NCBI RefSeq assembly: GCF_019977335.1
Contig: NZ_AP024653.1
Location: 186,001 to 250,000 of the forward strand
Length of the DNA stretch: 64,000 bases
DNA from: Arthrobacter sp. NicSoilB4
Lineage (GTDB): Bacteria > Actinomycetota > Actinomycetes > Actinomycetales > Micrococcaceae
Direction of reading: 5' to 3'
Positions 50,798-59,133 of the stretch are shown one piece after another. The notes under the pieces were generated by a model. The model was given only the letters and a program-made list of their open reading frames with translations, did no database searches and was not told the DNA's origin. The first letter of the stretch is position 1, and the number at the start of each line of letters is the position of its first letter. The translations under genes and the position numbers were made by a program.

Positions 50798-51580
50798 ATG
50801 ACTTCACCTGCCGCGACACCTGCTGACAGCACTGCCCTGATCACCGGAGCAACCGCCGGCATCGGGGCCGAATTCGCCCGCCAGCTCGCCGCACAGGGGC
50901 ACAGCCTGGTTCTTGTGGCCCGCGATGCCGCACGGCTGCGGGCCACGGCTGAAGAGCTGGAGAAACGGTACGGCATCCGGGCCGAAGTCCTCGCCGCGGA
51001 TCTGACGGACGACTGCGGTGTGGCAGCCGTCGTCGCCCGGCTCACTGACCCGGCGCGTCCGGTGGAAATCCTGGTCAACAACGCCGGAATCGGCTTGCTG
51101 CGCTCCTTCGCGGAGAACGACATCAAGGAAGAGACCAAGCACCTCAAGCTGCACGTCGAGACCGCCATGCAGCTGACCCACGCCGCCCTGCAGGGCATGC
51201 TCAGCCGGCAGTCCGGCAGGATCATCAATGTCGCCAGCGTGGCCGCGTTCCTGCCCCGCGGAAGCTATTCGGCGGCAAAAGCCTGGCTTGTCAGCTTCTC
51301 CCGCTGGGCCAACCTCGCCTACTCCAAGCAGGGCGTGGCCGTGACAGCCGTCTGCCCCGGCTTCACCCACACCGAGTTCCACGACCGGATGGGCATGGAC
51401 AAGACGGCAACTCCGCGCTGGATGTGGCTGCAGGCCGAACGCGTGGTGCGGGAAGGCCTCGCCGACAACGCAAAGGGCAAGGCCGTCTCCATTCCGTCCA
51501 AGCGCTACAAGGTGCTGACCGCGGCCGCCCGGGTCCTCCCGGCCCGGTTTGTGGCCGGGCCGCCGCGCCGCGCCAAGTAG
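50798..51580 (+). CDS. SDR-family oxidoreductase
   Basis: This complete 260-residue short-chain dehydrogenase has the cofactor motif TGATAGIG, NNAG, Ser in NVASVAAF, and YSAAK as the catalytic Tyr-x3-Lys. LVLVARDAARL suggests NADPH. It lies 22 bp after the preceding gene and may be co-transcribed. Substrate unknown. Confidence 0.93.
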   Translation: MTSPAATPADSTALITGATAGIGAEFARQLAAQGHSLVLVARDAARLRATAEELEKRYGIRAEVLAADLTDDCGVAAVVARLTDPARPVEILVNNAGIGLLRSFAENDIKEETKHLKLHVETAMQLTHAALQGMLSRQSGRIINVASVAAFLPRGSYSAAKAWLVSFSRWANLAYSKQGVAVTAVCPGFTHTEFHDRMGMDKTATPRWMWLQAERVVREGLADNAKGKAVSIPSKRYKVLTAAARVLPARFVAGPPRRAK

Positions 51581-51668
51581 GCACCGGCCCGCTCGCGGAA
51601 CCTTGCGCGGAGGACCAGTGCGGCGCACCAGTGCCCCGCGTGACCGGGCTGCGGGCCATGGCCGCGGG

Positions 51669-53156
51669 TCAGGGCGCGTCGTCGGTGATCCGGACGGCAA
51701 GCATGCACGTCGTCAGCCCTTCCAAAGTGTCCAGGCGCACATTCAACAGCCGCGACATCAGCGCCAGCCGCTTGCTCAGCGTATTCCGGTGGATGTACAG
51801 GGCCCGGCAGGCTTTGGAGGGCTGGGCGTCGTGGTCCAGATAGGCCCGGAGTGTAGGCAGCAGCCGGCCGTTGTTAACCCGGTCATATTCCAGGAGCGGT
51901 GCGAGCAGATTCTCCGCTGCCGCGTGTGCGCCGCTTCCGGCGGTCGCCAGCACCAGGGACTCGATGCTCATCGACGCCGCAACGGTGGGCATGCCCACCT
52001 GCCGCACCAGCCGCTGGGCATGGGCGAGGCCGAGCCGCAGCTCATCCACGCTGCGCAGCGGCCCCTTGATGACCAGGCGAAGCCCGGGAACTATCGGCCG
52101 GAGTGAGCCCAGCAGCCGGTCCGGGATCCCTTCCCAGTCCGCCCCGGTGTCCGTGCGGGCCTGGGCCAGGGCGTAGATCGAGCCTCGATAAGTGAAGACG
52201 TGGGCGTTGTTCAGGTGCTCCTGCACGGCCAGCCGAATCCGCCAGGCGTGCGGCAATTGGGCTTTGTCCGGCTCGGCGACCAACAGGAACGTGGGCGCGT
52301 GCGGGTCCAGGCCCGTGGCCCGGAACGTCCGGGTCAGCTCCTTCAGCGCAACCCCCTGCCAGTCCTCCAGCTGCTGCATCAGCCGCTCCAGCTTGGCCTG
52401 GTGCGGCGCGCTGGCCTTGAACGCGCTGTTGAGCTGCATGGCAAGGATGGACGACGCCGGGCCGATGAGCGTGGCGAGCGGCTCCCCGGTTGTCCCGCCC
52501 CGGACCACCAGCTGGAAATGGTCCGTGCCGCCCGTGGGGAGCGCGAAGCTGGAACTCTGGGCGCCCCGGTTATGGCGGAGGTCCTCCGCGGCCCAACGGG
52601 AACTGGCCGGCCAGCAGCTGATCAAGGCGCCGGTGGTGTCAAAGATGGCACACTGGCCCTCGGCCGCGGCCGCCACCTCCGCAAGCACGGCCCGGAGGGA
52701 TCCGCCGGACCGCGCCGCTTTTGCGCACAGGTCGGCCAGCTCCCACGATTGCCGGGTCAGGGCAAACCGTTCGGCTTCGAGGACGCTGGTGACGAAGCGC
52801 TGCAGCTGCAGGGCCGGGACGACGCTGGGCACCTCCAACAGGGGGATCCCGTGGGCCTTGGCGGCCTCCACCAGCGGTTTGGGAATCAGCCGGTGCGCCA
52901 CTCCCGTGACGAAGGCGATGGCGCACACGGGAACACCGGCCAGCCGTTCGACGTAGGCGTCCCACGTCCGTTGGTCGAAGAAGTTGAAGCCGATCCCGTG
53001 GGTGATGAGCAGGCAGTTGGCACCCAGGAAGGGCGTGGGATCCAGGAATTCCGCCGGGGCGCTGTAGCTGATGGACGTCGACAGGCTCTTCGCCGTGGAC
53101 GGTGTGTGCAGCCTGAGCTGGAGGGTGTCCTCCGCCAACAGATCCGAGACCCTCAT
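51669..53156 (-). CDS. PucR-family transcriptional regulator
   Basis: This 495-residue regulator has an N-terminal PucR purine-catabolism-type domain (MRVSDLLAEDTLQL, with VCAIAFVTGVAHRLIPKPLVEAAKAHGIPLLEVP). A central GGDEF-like region precedes a C-terminal HTH (LRAYLDHDAQPSKACRALYIHRNTLSKRLALMSRLLNV). The start ATG at 53156 fits the family opening. It is divergent from the pxpA-led operon with 121 bp between them and a perfect palindrome there, so it probably controls that operon in response to a purine- or amide-like compound. Confidence 0.92.
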   Translation of the reverse strand: MRVSDLLAEDTLQLRLHTPSTAKSLSTSISYSAPAEFLDPTPFLGANCLLITHGIGFNFFDQRTWDAYVERLAGVPVCAIAFVTGVAHRLIPKPLVEAAKAHGIPLLEVPSVVPALQLQRFVTSVLEAERFALTRQSWELADLCAKAARSGGSLRAVLAEVAAAAEGQCAIFDTTGALISCWPASSRWAAEDLRHNRGAQSSSFALPTGGTDHFQLVVRGGTTGEPLATLIGPASSILAMQLNSAFKASAPHQAKLERLMQQLEDWQGVALKELTRTFRATGLDPHAPTFLLVAEPDKAQLPHAWRIRLAVQEHLNNAHVFTYRGSIYALAQARTDTGADWEGIPDRLLGSLRPIVPGLRLVIKGPLRSVDELRLGLAHAQRLVRQVGMPTVAASMSIESLVLATAGSGAHAAAENLLAPLLEYDRVNNGRLLPTLRAYLDHDAQPSKACRALYIHRNTLSKRLALMSRLLNVRLDTLEGLTTCMLAVRITDDAP

Positions 53157-53192
53157 GTTGCCTCCCCGGTGCGCCGTCGCCCCGAAAAACTT

Positions 53193-53211
53193 GGTGTGCA
53201 ACGTGCACACC
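53193..53211. promoter_or_regulatory. Perfect palindrome between PucR regulator and pxpA
   Basis: GGTGTGCAACGTGCACACC has 8-bp arms GGTGTGCA/TGCACACC with an ACG centre. It lies 37-55 bp upstream of the PucR-type gene and 67-85 bp upstream of pxpA, so it is a good operator candidate. Confidence 0.7.
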
Positions 53212-53277
53212 TGCCATCAAAGTTAGTGGACATTTGCCCCCTATGTAAGGGGTGGGGCAGTCCCTAATGTTGAACGC

Positions 53278-54057
53278 ATGAACAATGTTAATGTGGGCAA
53301 TGTCACAGGTCTCGGCGAGAAAGAACCCGGCGAGAAAAAACCTATTGAGATCAATTCGGACATGGGCGAAGCGTTTGGTCTGCACAGCTTCGGCAATGAT
53401 CTGGCCCTGATGGAAATCATCGATGTCGCCAACGTGGCCTGCGGTTTCCACGCCGGGGACCCGGACACCATGGAAGAAACCGTGGCCGCGGCCAAGGCGC
53501 ATGGCGTGCGGATCGGTGCGCACCCCGGCCTGCCGGACCTGACCGGGTTCGGCCGCCGGGAGATGAAACTGACTCCGGCCGAAGTCGAGTCGATCATCCT
53601 CTACCAGACGGGCGCGCTGGTGGGCTTCCTGAAAAAGGCCGGACTGGAACTCAACCACATCAAACCCCATGGCTCCCTGTACGGGATGCTCTCCCGGGAT
53701 CCCGAGCTGATGCGGTCCGCCGCGAAGGTCGCCGCGCTGTACGGAGTTCCCATGTTCGGGCTCGCGGGAACAGCCCACGAAAGCGTCTGCGCGGAAATGG
53801 GGGTGCCGTTCGTCGGCGAACTCTACGTGGACCTGAACTACAACCCCGCCGGCCAGCTGATCATCCAGCGCCGGCCCGAGGCCACAGACCCCGCCAAAGC
53901 AGCCGAGCGCGTGCGGAGGGTCCTGGACGACGGACTCGTGGAAACGTCGGACGGCTCAACCGTCAGCATCGACTTCACCAGCATCTGTGTCCACTCCGAC
54001 GCCGCCAACTCGCCGGCCGTGGCGCAAGCCGTGCGGTCGGCCCTGGGCGGACGGTAG
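53278..54057 (+). CDS. pxpA: LamB/YcsF-family 5-oxoprolinase subunit A
   Basis: This 259-residue protein has the characteristic EINSDMGEAFG, VANVACGFHAGDP, GAHPGLPDLTGFGRREM and IKPHGSLYGM motifs. In 5-oxoprolinase PxpABC this subunit opens the 5-oxoproline ring using ATP-activated substrate. The first 22 residues (GLGEKEPGEKK) are an unusual charged extension. It leads the operon with the biotin carrier 51 bp later. Confidence 0.93.
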   Translation: MNNVNVGNVTGLGEKEPGEKKPIEINSDMGEAFGLHSFGNDLALMEIIDVANVACGFHAGDPDTMEETVAAAKAHGVRIGAHPGLPDLTGFGRREMKLTPAEVESIILYQTGALVGFLKKAGLELNHIKPHGSLYGMLSRDPELMRSAAKVAALYGVPMFGLAGTAHESVCAEMGVPFVGELYVDLNYNPAGQLIIQRRPEATDPAKAAERVRRVLDDGLVETSDGSTVSIDFTSICVHSDAANSPAVAQAVRSALGGR

Positions 54058-54108
54058 CCAAATGATCTGCCATGCACTGCCCACCCCACCGCAACTGAAA
54101 GGCACACC

Positions 54109-54354
54109 ATGTCACACCAAGTCACCTCGCCGCTTCCCGGAGTGTTCTACCGCAAGCCCGGCCCGGACAAGGATCCCTATGTGCAGGAAGGCGACGACGT
54201 CGAGGCGGGCCAGACGATCGGCGTCGTCGAAATCATGAAGCAGTTCAGCGAGGTCAAGACAGAAGTTGCCGGAAACCTGGTCAAGTTTGAGGTGTCGGAT
54301 TCCGGCACCGTCAATCCGGGTGACGTGATTGCAGTGATAGAGGAAAAACCATGA
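54109..54354 (+). CDS. Biotin carboxyl carrier protein
   Basis: This 81-residue biotinyl domain stands alone. The biotinylated lysine is Lys44 in EIMK (the usual motif is AMKM or EIMK). PLPGVFYRKPGPDKDPYVQEGD and the final VNPGDVIAVIE fit the fold. It overlaps the biotin carboxylase by four bases (ATGA). It would carry carboxybiotin between the carboxylase and the PxpBC-type carboxyltransferase. Confidence 0.92.
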   Translation: MSHQVTSPLPGVFYRKPGPDKDPYVQEGDDVEAGQTIGVVEIMKQFSEVKTEVAGNLVKFEVSDSGTVNPGDVIAVIEEKP

Positions 54355-55706
54355 AGAAACTGCTCATAGCCAACCGGGGGGAGATCGCAGTACGGATTAT
54401 CCGCACAGCCCGTGAACTGGGGATCCCCACGGTGGTGGTGGCCAGCGAACCCGACGTCGACGGGCTGGCGGCCCGCCTGGCGGATGAATACGCGGTCATT
54501 GGACCGGCCCCCGCCAGCCAGAGCTACCTGGATCACGGCGCCGTCCTCAAGGCGGCGGCAGACTTCGGCTGCGACGCCGTGCACCCCGGCTACGGGTTCC
54601 TGTCCGAGAACGCCGCGTTTGCCCGGGCCGTCGTGGAGGCGGGGCTCATTTGGGTGGGTCCGTCCCCGGAAGCCATCGAACTGATGGGCGACAAGGCGCG
54701 GGCCCGGCAGGCGGCCGAGGCGGCGGGGGTTCCCACCTTGCGCGGAACACACGGCGAGGCCCCCACCGGCGATGCCCTGCTGGAGATCGCAGCCGAGATC
54801 GGCTACCCCCTCGTGGTCAAGGCGGCGGCAGGCGGCGGCGGGCGCGGGATCCGGCTCGTGACGCGTGCCGAAGACCTGGCCTCGACCGTCGAAGTGGCCC
54901 AGGCCGAAGCGGCCGCCGCGTTCGGCAGCGCCGCCGTGTACCTGGAGAAGTTCGTGGAACGCGCCCGGCACGTCGAGGTCCAGATCCTCGGCGACGGCAC
55001 CAACGTGGTCCATCTCGGGGACAGGGACTGCTCGATGCAGCGGCGGCAGCAGAAAATCCTGGAGGAGGCGCCCGCCCCTGACCTGCCGGACGACGTCCGC
55101 CGGCACATGCTGGAATCCTCGGTGGAGCTCGCCCGGCAGTGCCATTACAAGGGTCTGGGCACGGTCGAGTTCCTGTACGACGCCGTCAACCACGAAGTTT
55201 CCTTCATCGAGATGAACACCCGTCTCCAGGTGGAACACCCCGTCACGGAAATGGTCACCGGCCTTGACCTGATCCGGGAGCAGCTGCTGATCGCCGCCGG
55301 GGAGCCACTGCGGATGCGGCAGGAAGACGTCGTCTTCCGCGGCCACGCCTTCGAATTCCGGCTCAACGCGGAGGACCCGTCCAAAGGCTTTATGCCCAGC
55401 CCCGGGCTCCTGGAGCGCCTCGACTGGCCGGGCGGGCCCGGCGTCCGCATCGACTCCGGCTTCGTCGCCGGGTCCACGGTGATGCCGTTCTACGACTCGC
55501 TCTTGGCGAAGATCATCGTCTGGGACGAAACCCGTGACGAGGCCATCGGCCGGTCCATCCGCGCCCTCGACGAGATCACGATCGAAGGCGTATCAACCAC
55601 CATTCCGCTGCTCAGTGCCGTGTTGCACCGGCCGGAACTGAAGTCGGTGGAGCACCACACCAAGTTCATCGAAACCACCCCGGAGATCCTGGGGGGCCTG
55701 TCATGA
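54351..55706 (+). CDS. Biotin carboxylase (AccC-like)
   Basis: This 451-residue ATP-grasp enzyme carboxylates biotin with bicarbonate and ATP. Motifs include LIANRGEIAVRIIRTARELG, AVHPGYGFLSENAAF, the ATP loop KAAAGGGGRGIR and FIEMNTRLQVEHPVTEMVTGLDL. The length is that of a single biotin carboxylase without carrier. It overlaps the carrier gene upstream and the pxpB gene downstream (ATGA both times), so the four subunits are made together. Confidence 0.95.
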   Translation: MKKLLIANRGEIAVRIIRTARELGIPTVVVASEPDVDGLAARLADEYAVIGPAPASQSYLDHGAVLKAAADFGCDAVHPGYGFLSENAAFARAVVEAGLIWVGPSPEAIELMGDKARARQAAEAAGVPTLRGTHGEAPTGDALLEIAAEIGYPLVVKAAAGGGGRGIRLVTRAEDLASTVEVAQAEAAAAFGSAAVYLEKFVERARHVEVQILGDGTNVVHLGDRDCSMQRRQQKILEEAPAPDLPDDVRRHMLESSVELARQCHYKGLGTVEFLYDAVNHEVSFIEMNTRLQVEHPVTEMVTGLDLIREQLLIAAGEPLRMRQEDVVFRGHAFEFRLNAEDPSKGFMPSPGLLERLDWPGGPGVRIDSGFVAGSTVMPFYDSLLAKIIVWDETRDEAIGRSIRALDEITIEGVSTTIPLLSAVLHRPELKSVEHHTKFIETTPEILGGLS

Positions 55707-56614
55707 GTGACACGCTGGGCGCCGGCTCGCTCAAAGGCACGGCCCGCTACACCTGGGGCGGCGACGAGTTCCTCTTCGTCGAAATCTCCGAGGCGATGAG
55801 CCTCGCGGCGAACTTCAAATCCAACTCGATGGCAACCAGGCTCGGCGCCCGGGCGCTCGCCGGCGTGACTGAAATCTGCCCCGCCAACGCGTCCCTGCTG
55901 GTCCGTTTCGACCCCGACCTGCTCGACGCGGCGGAACTGGAAGCGGCCATGCGGGAGATCGAAGTCGAAGTGGACAACACCGCCCACCCGGTGCTGAACA
56001 CCCGGCTGATCGAAGTGCCTGTCTGGTACGACGACCCGTTTACGAGGGAAACCGGCGCCCGCTTCCGCAGCGGCCACCAGCGGCCCGAGGGCACGGACCT
56101 GGATTTCGCGGCCGAGGTCAACAACCTCTCCGATTCCGCCGAGTTCATCAGGCGCCACCACAGCAGCCCCTGGCTGGTCTCCATGGTCGGGTTTGTCGCC
56201 GGCCTGCCGTTTATGTTCCAGATGGTGCCCAGGGAGCAGCAGCTGGAAGTGCCCAAGTACCTCAGCCCACGAACGGACACGCCGCCCCTCACCGTCGGTC
56301 ACGGCGGCTGCTTCGCCTGCATCTATTCCGTCCGCGGCGCCGGCGGCTACCAGATGTTCGGCATCGCGGCGGCTCCGATCTTCGACCCCGCGCAGTCCCT
56401 GGCCGACTTCAAGGACTTCATGGTCTTCTTCAAACCTGGCGACATCGTCAAGTTCCGGCCGGTGATCGAGGACGAATACAAGAGCATCAAGGATCAGGTG
56501 GAAGCAGGCACCTTCGTCTACAAGCAGGTGCCGGTCACCTTCGACCTGGCCGAGGCCCTCGGCGATCCGGAGAGCTACAACACCAAGCTATTGGAGAACC
56601 TCAATGACTCTTGA
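55703..56614 (+). CDS. pxpB: 5-oxoprolinase subunit B / allophanate-hydrolase-type subunit 1
   Basis: This 303-residue KipI-family protein has SNSMATRLGARALAGVTEICPANASLLVRF and FVAGLPFMF, with HGGCFACIYSVRGAGGYQMFG as the core. With PxpC it forms the carboxyltransferase-like module found in urea carboxylase. It overlaps both neighbours (ATGA upstream; 11 bp with pxpC). It is longer than stand-alone KipI, mainly through N-terminal and central insertions. Confidence 0.92.
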   Translation: MSDTLGAGSLKGTARYTWGGDEFLFVEISEAMSLAANFKSNSMATRLGARALAGVTEICPANASLLVRFDPDLLDAAELEAAMREIEVEVDNTAHPVLNTRLIEVPVWYDDPFTRETGARFRSGHQRPEGTDLDFAAEVNNLSDSAEFIRRHHSSPWLVSMVGFVAGLPFMFQMVPREQQLEVPKYLSPRTDTPPLTVGHGGCFACIYSVRGAGGYQMFGIAAAPIFDPAQSLADFKDFMVFFKPGDIVKFRPVIEDEYKSIKDQVEAGTFVYKQVPVTFDLAEALGDPESYNTKLLENLNDS

Positions 56615-57563
56615 GATCTTGGAACCCGGCCTGTCAACGACGGTCCAGGACCGGGGAAGATTCGGCCACTACAACGTGGGAATCCCGCAAGGCGGCTCCA
56701 TGGACCAGCTCTCCGCGGAGATCGCGAATGCCCTGGTGGGCAACAGTGCCGAGGAAGCGGTACTGGAATGCACGTACCTGGGCCCGAAATTCCGCACCTC
56801 CGCCCCCGCGGTGATCGCCGTCGGAGGCGCCCCTGTGGACGTGAAAGTCAACGGGGCCGCAGCCCCGCAGTGGGAAGCAATCGAACTGGCCGCCGGAGAC
56901 GAGGTCTCGTTCGGCTTCCTCCAGGGCGGCACACGCTATTACGTGGCTGTCCGCGGCGGCATCGACGTGCCCCTGGTGCTCGGCAGCCGCTCCACCTACG
57001 CCCTTGGCGCCCTGGGCGGCTTTCAGGGGCGCAAGCTCGCCGCGGGGGACGAGGTCCCGGTCGGCGACACGGCGTCCGGGGAAGTCCTCGCCGGAATCGC
57101 TCCGGAACTTCGGCCGGAGTTTCCTGCCGAAACGGAGATCAGGGTCCTTCTTGGCCTTTACGACCACCGGCTGACCAAGTCCGGTCTGGCGACCCTGCTG
57201 GACTCGACCTGGACGCTCACCCCGGTGGCCGACCGGACCGGCCTGCGCTACAGCGGACCGGCTGTCGAATGGGAGGAGCGGGAGCAGCCCTTCGGCGCCG
57301 GTTCCGATCCGTCCAATATTGTCGACGCCGGATATGCGGTGGGCTCCATCCAGATCCCCGGTGGCAACGAACCGATCGTCCTGCACCGCGACGCCGTGTC
57401 CGGGGGCGGGTACGCCATGGTCGCAACCGTGATCAGCGCTGATATGGACCAGCTTGCCCGCAGCGCTCCCGGCACCAAAACGCGGTTTGTCGCCGTGACC
57501 ATGGAGGAAGCCGTCGCGGCGCGGGCGGAAGGCAAAGCCCGCCGCCGCTCCATCTGGGGGTAA
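56604..57563 (+). CDS. pxpC: 5-oxoprolinase subunit C / biotin-dependent carboxyltransferase
   Basis: This 319-residue KipA-family protein has MTLEILEPGLSTTVQDRGRFGHYNVGIPQGGSMDQLS at the N-terminus and the YVAVRGGIDVPLVLGSRSTYALGALGGFQGR motif, with DIVDAG-like NIVDAGYAVGSIQIPGG. It partners PxpB and, given the adjacent carboxylase and carrier, can be the carboxyltransferase half of a split enzyme. It is followed by the NCS1 permease after about 70 bp. Confidence 0.93.
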   Translation: MTLEILEPGLSTTVQDRGRFGHYNVGIPQGGSMDQLSAEIANALVGNSAEEAVLECTYLGPKFRTSAPAVIAVGGAPVDVKVNGAAAPQWEAIELAAGDEVSFGFLQGGTRYYVAVRGGIDVPLVLGSRSTYALGALGGFQGRKLAAGDEVPVGDTASGEVLAGIAPELRPEFPAETEIRVLLGLYDHRLTKSGLATLLDSTWTLTPVADRTGLRYSGPAVEWEEREQPFGAGSDPSNIVDAGYAVGSIQIPGGNEPIVLHRDAVSGGGYAMVATVISADMDQLARSAPGTKTRFVAVTMEEAVAARAEGKARRRSIWG

Positions 57564-57633
57564 CCAACAAATAGCCCCGTGGCGCCCGCCACTGGCTCCA
57601 TAAATGCATTCCTACAACACCAGAGGTGTCGCT

Positions 57634-58986
57634 TTGTCGTACTCAAATCTAGTAATGCCCGCGGATCAGCGGGTCGGCAAATGGTCGCTGACCATGGCCT
57701 GGTGGGCCCTGTTCTCGGCCATGTTCTGGATCTACGTGGCCGTCGCCTCGGCCGGTGCCGTGGGGGTACCGAACACCATCATCGGCATGGTCCTCACCAT
57801 CGCCACCTACGGGATCATCAACCTGGTCCTGTCGCGCTACGCCGCCCGGACGGGACTGACAGTCAGTGTCTTCTCCCGCACCCTGTTCGGGCTGCTGGGT
57901 TCCGCGCTCGCTTCACTGATCTTCGCGGCCACGGCGATCTACTACGCCGTCTTCGAAGGCTCCATCATCGCCGTCGCGTTCCACGAGTATTTTGGCGGTG
58001 ACATCCTGATCTGGTACGCCGCTGTGGTGATCTACGCCGTTCCCCTCGCGGTCGGCGGTGTCCAGCACTGGCTGGACCGGCTCAACGGGTTCCTGCTGCC
58101 GTTCTATTTCGCGGGGCTCATCGCCGTGGTCATCGCCGCGACGGTCATCCGCGGCGTGCCCACCAACTGGATCGGCGAGGCCGCGGCCAGCTCCGCGCTG
58201 CCCGGCTGGCTGACCTCCTACCTGATCTACATGGGTGTCTACATCATGATGATGTACACGTTCGATTACGCCCGGATGGGCAAGCGTGAGGACCGGAGAT
58301 TCCTGGGCAGCGTCACTTTCGGCTGGGTGTTCTATGCCTTCACGTTCGGCCTGAACGGACTGGTCGGCATCTACATCATGAGCGCCTGGGGCCTGGAGGC
58401 CTCCGAAACAGGGGTGGTCACAGCGTTCATTTCGTCGCTGGGAATCTGGGGCTTGCTGGTCATCTTCATCTCGCAGACCCGCATCAACACGGCCAACTAC
58501 TTCCTCGCCTCGACGAACCTGTCGGCGTTCGCCCACCGCGCGTTTGGCCTGAACCTCCCACGGTATGTCTGGGTAATCGTCTCTGGCGTGCTGGCCTACC
58601 TGCTGATGCTCACGGATGTGCTGAGCTACCTGCTGAAGGCGCTCGCCTGGCAGGGTGTCTTCGTCACGGCCTGGGTGGCGATTGCGCTAACGTACATCGC
58701 CATCAACTGGAAAGAGGACCGGTACCTGCCCGAAGTCCGGCCGGGACGGCTGAAGCCGGTCACCGCCGGGGCCATCGCCTGGGTGATAGCCTCCGCGACC
58801 GGCATCCTTTTGACCGAGCAAACGGCGCTGCCTGTGGTTTCGCAGCTCACCCCGCTGATCACGATGGCGCTTGCCGCCGGCCTGTACTACGCCGCGTACA
58901 AGCTCTCCCCGCCGCCGGTCATGGACGGGCAGAAGGACCTGACGCCGGCGGAGCACGCTGAGCTCCTTGCTGCCGAGCCGCAATAG
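57634..58986 (+). CDS. NCS1-family purine/pyrimidine-type permease
   Basis: This protein of about 450 residues has about twelve helices. It reads SYSNLVMPADQRVGKWSLTMAWWALFSAMFWIYVAVASAGAVG, then IYYAVFEGSIIAVAFHEYFGG, and the later helices with YMGVYIMMMYTFDYARMGK, typical of the cytosine-permease branch of NCS1. TTG 57634 has AGAGG before it and is taken as the start; an in-frame ATG is at 57604. It is probably the importer for the pxp-type operon. A palindromic terminator follows. Confidence 0.85.
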   Translation: MSYSNLVMPADQRVGKWSLTMAWWALFSAMFWIYVAVASAGAVGVPNTIIGMVLTIATYGIINLVLSRYAARTGLTVSVFSRTLFGLLGSALASLIFAATAIYYAVFEGSIIAVAFHEYFGGDILIWYAAVVIYAVPLAVGGVQHWLDRLNGFLLPFYFAGLIAVVIAATVIRGVPTNWIGEAAASSALPGWLTSYLIYMGVYIMMMYTFDYARMGKREDRRFLGSVTFGWVFYAFTFGLNGLVGIYIMSAWGLEASETGVVTAFISSLGIWGLLVIFISQTRINTANYFLASTNLSAFAHRAFGLNLPRYVWVIVSGVLAYLLMLTDVLSYLLKALAWQGVFVTAWVAIALTYIAINWKEDRYLPEVRPGRLKPVTAGAIAWVIASATGILLTEQTALPVVSQLTPLITMALAAGLYYAAYKLSPPPVMDGQKDLTPAEHAELLAAEPQ

Positions 58987-58999
58987 CCGGACACGCCTA

Positions 59000-59050
59000 A
59001 GGCCTGCCTTGCGTGGTTCCCCCAACGGGTAAATCACGCAAGGCAGGCCT
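59000..59050. terminator. Palindromic terminator between permease and MFS gene
   Basis: AGGCCTGCCTTGCGTG (59000-59015) and CACGCAAGGCAGGCCT (59035-59050) are exact complements over 16 bp with a 19-base loop. It lies after the permease stop and before the leftward MFS gene's stop, so it can serve both. Confidence 0.8.
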
Positions 59051-59133
59051 CAATGGGCGGGACTTGACTACAGGTCCTGGTTTAGCCGTCCGGGCTCAGG
59101 ATGAACCCGGCCGTGCTGCCAGAGGGGGCAAGC

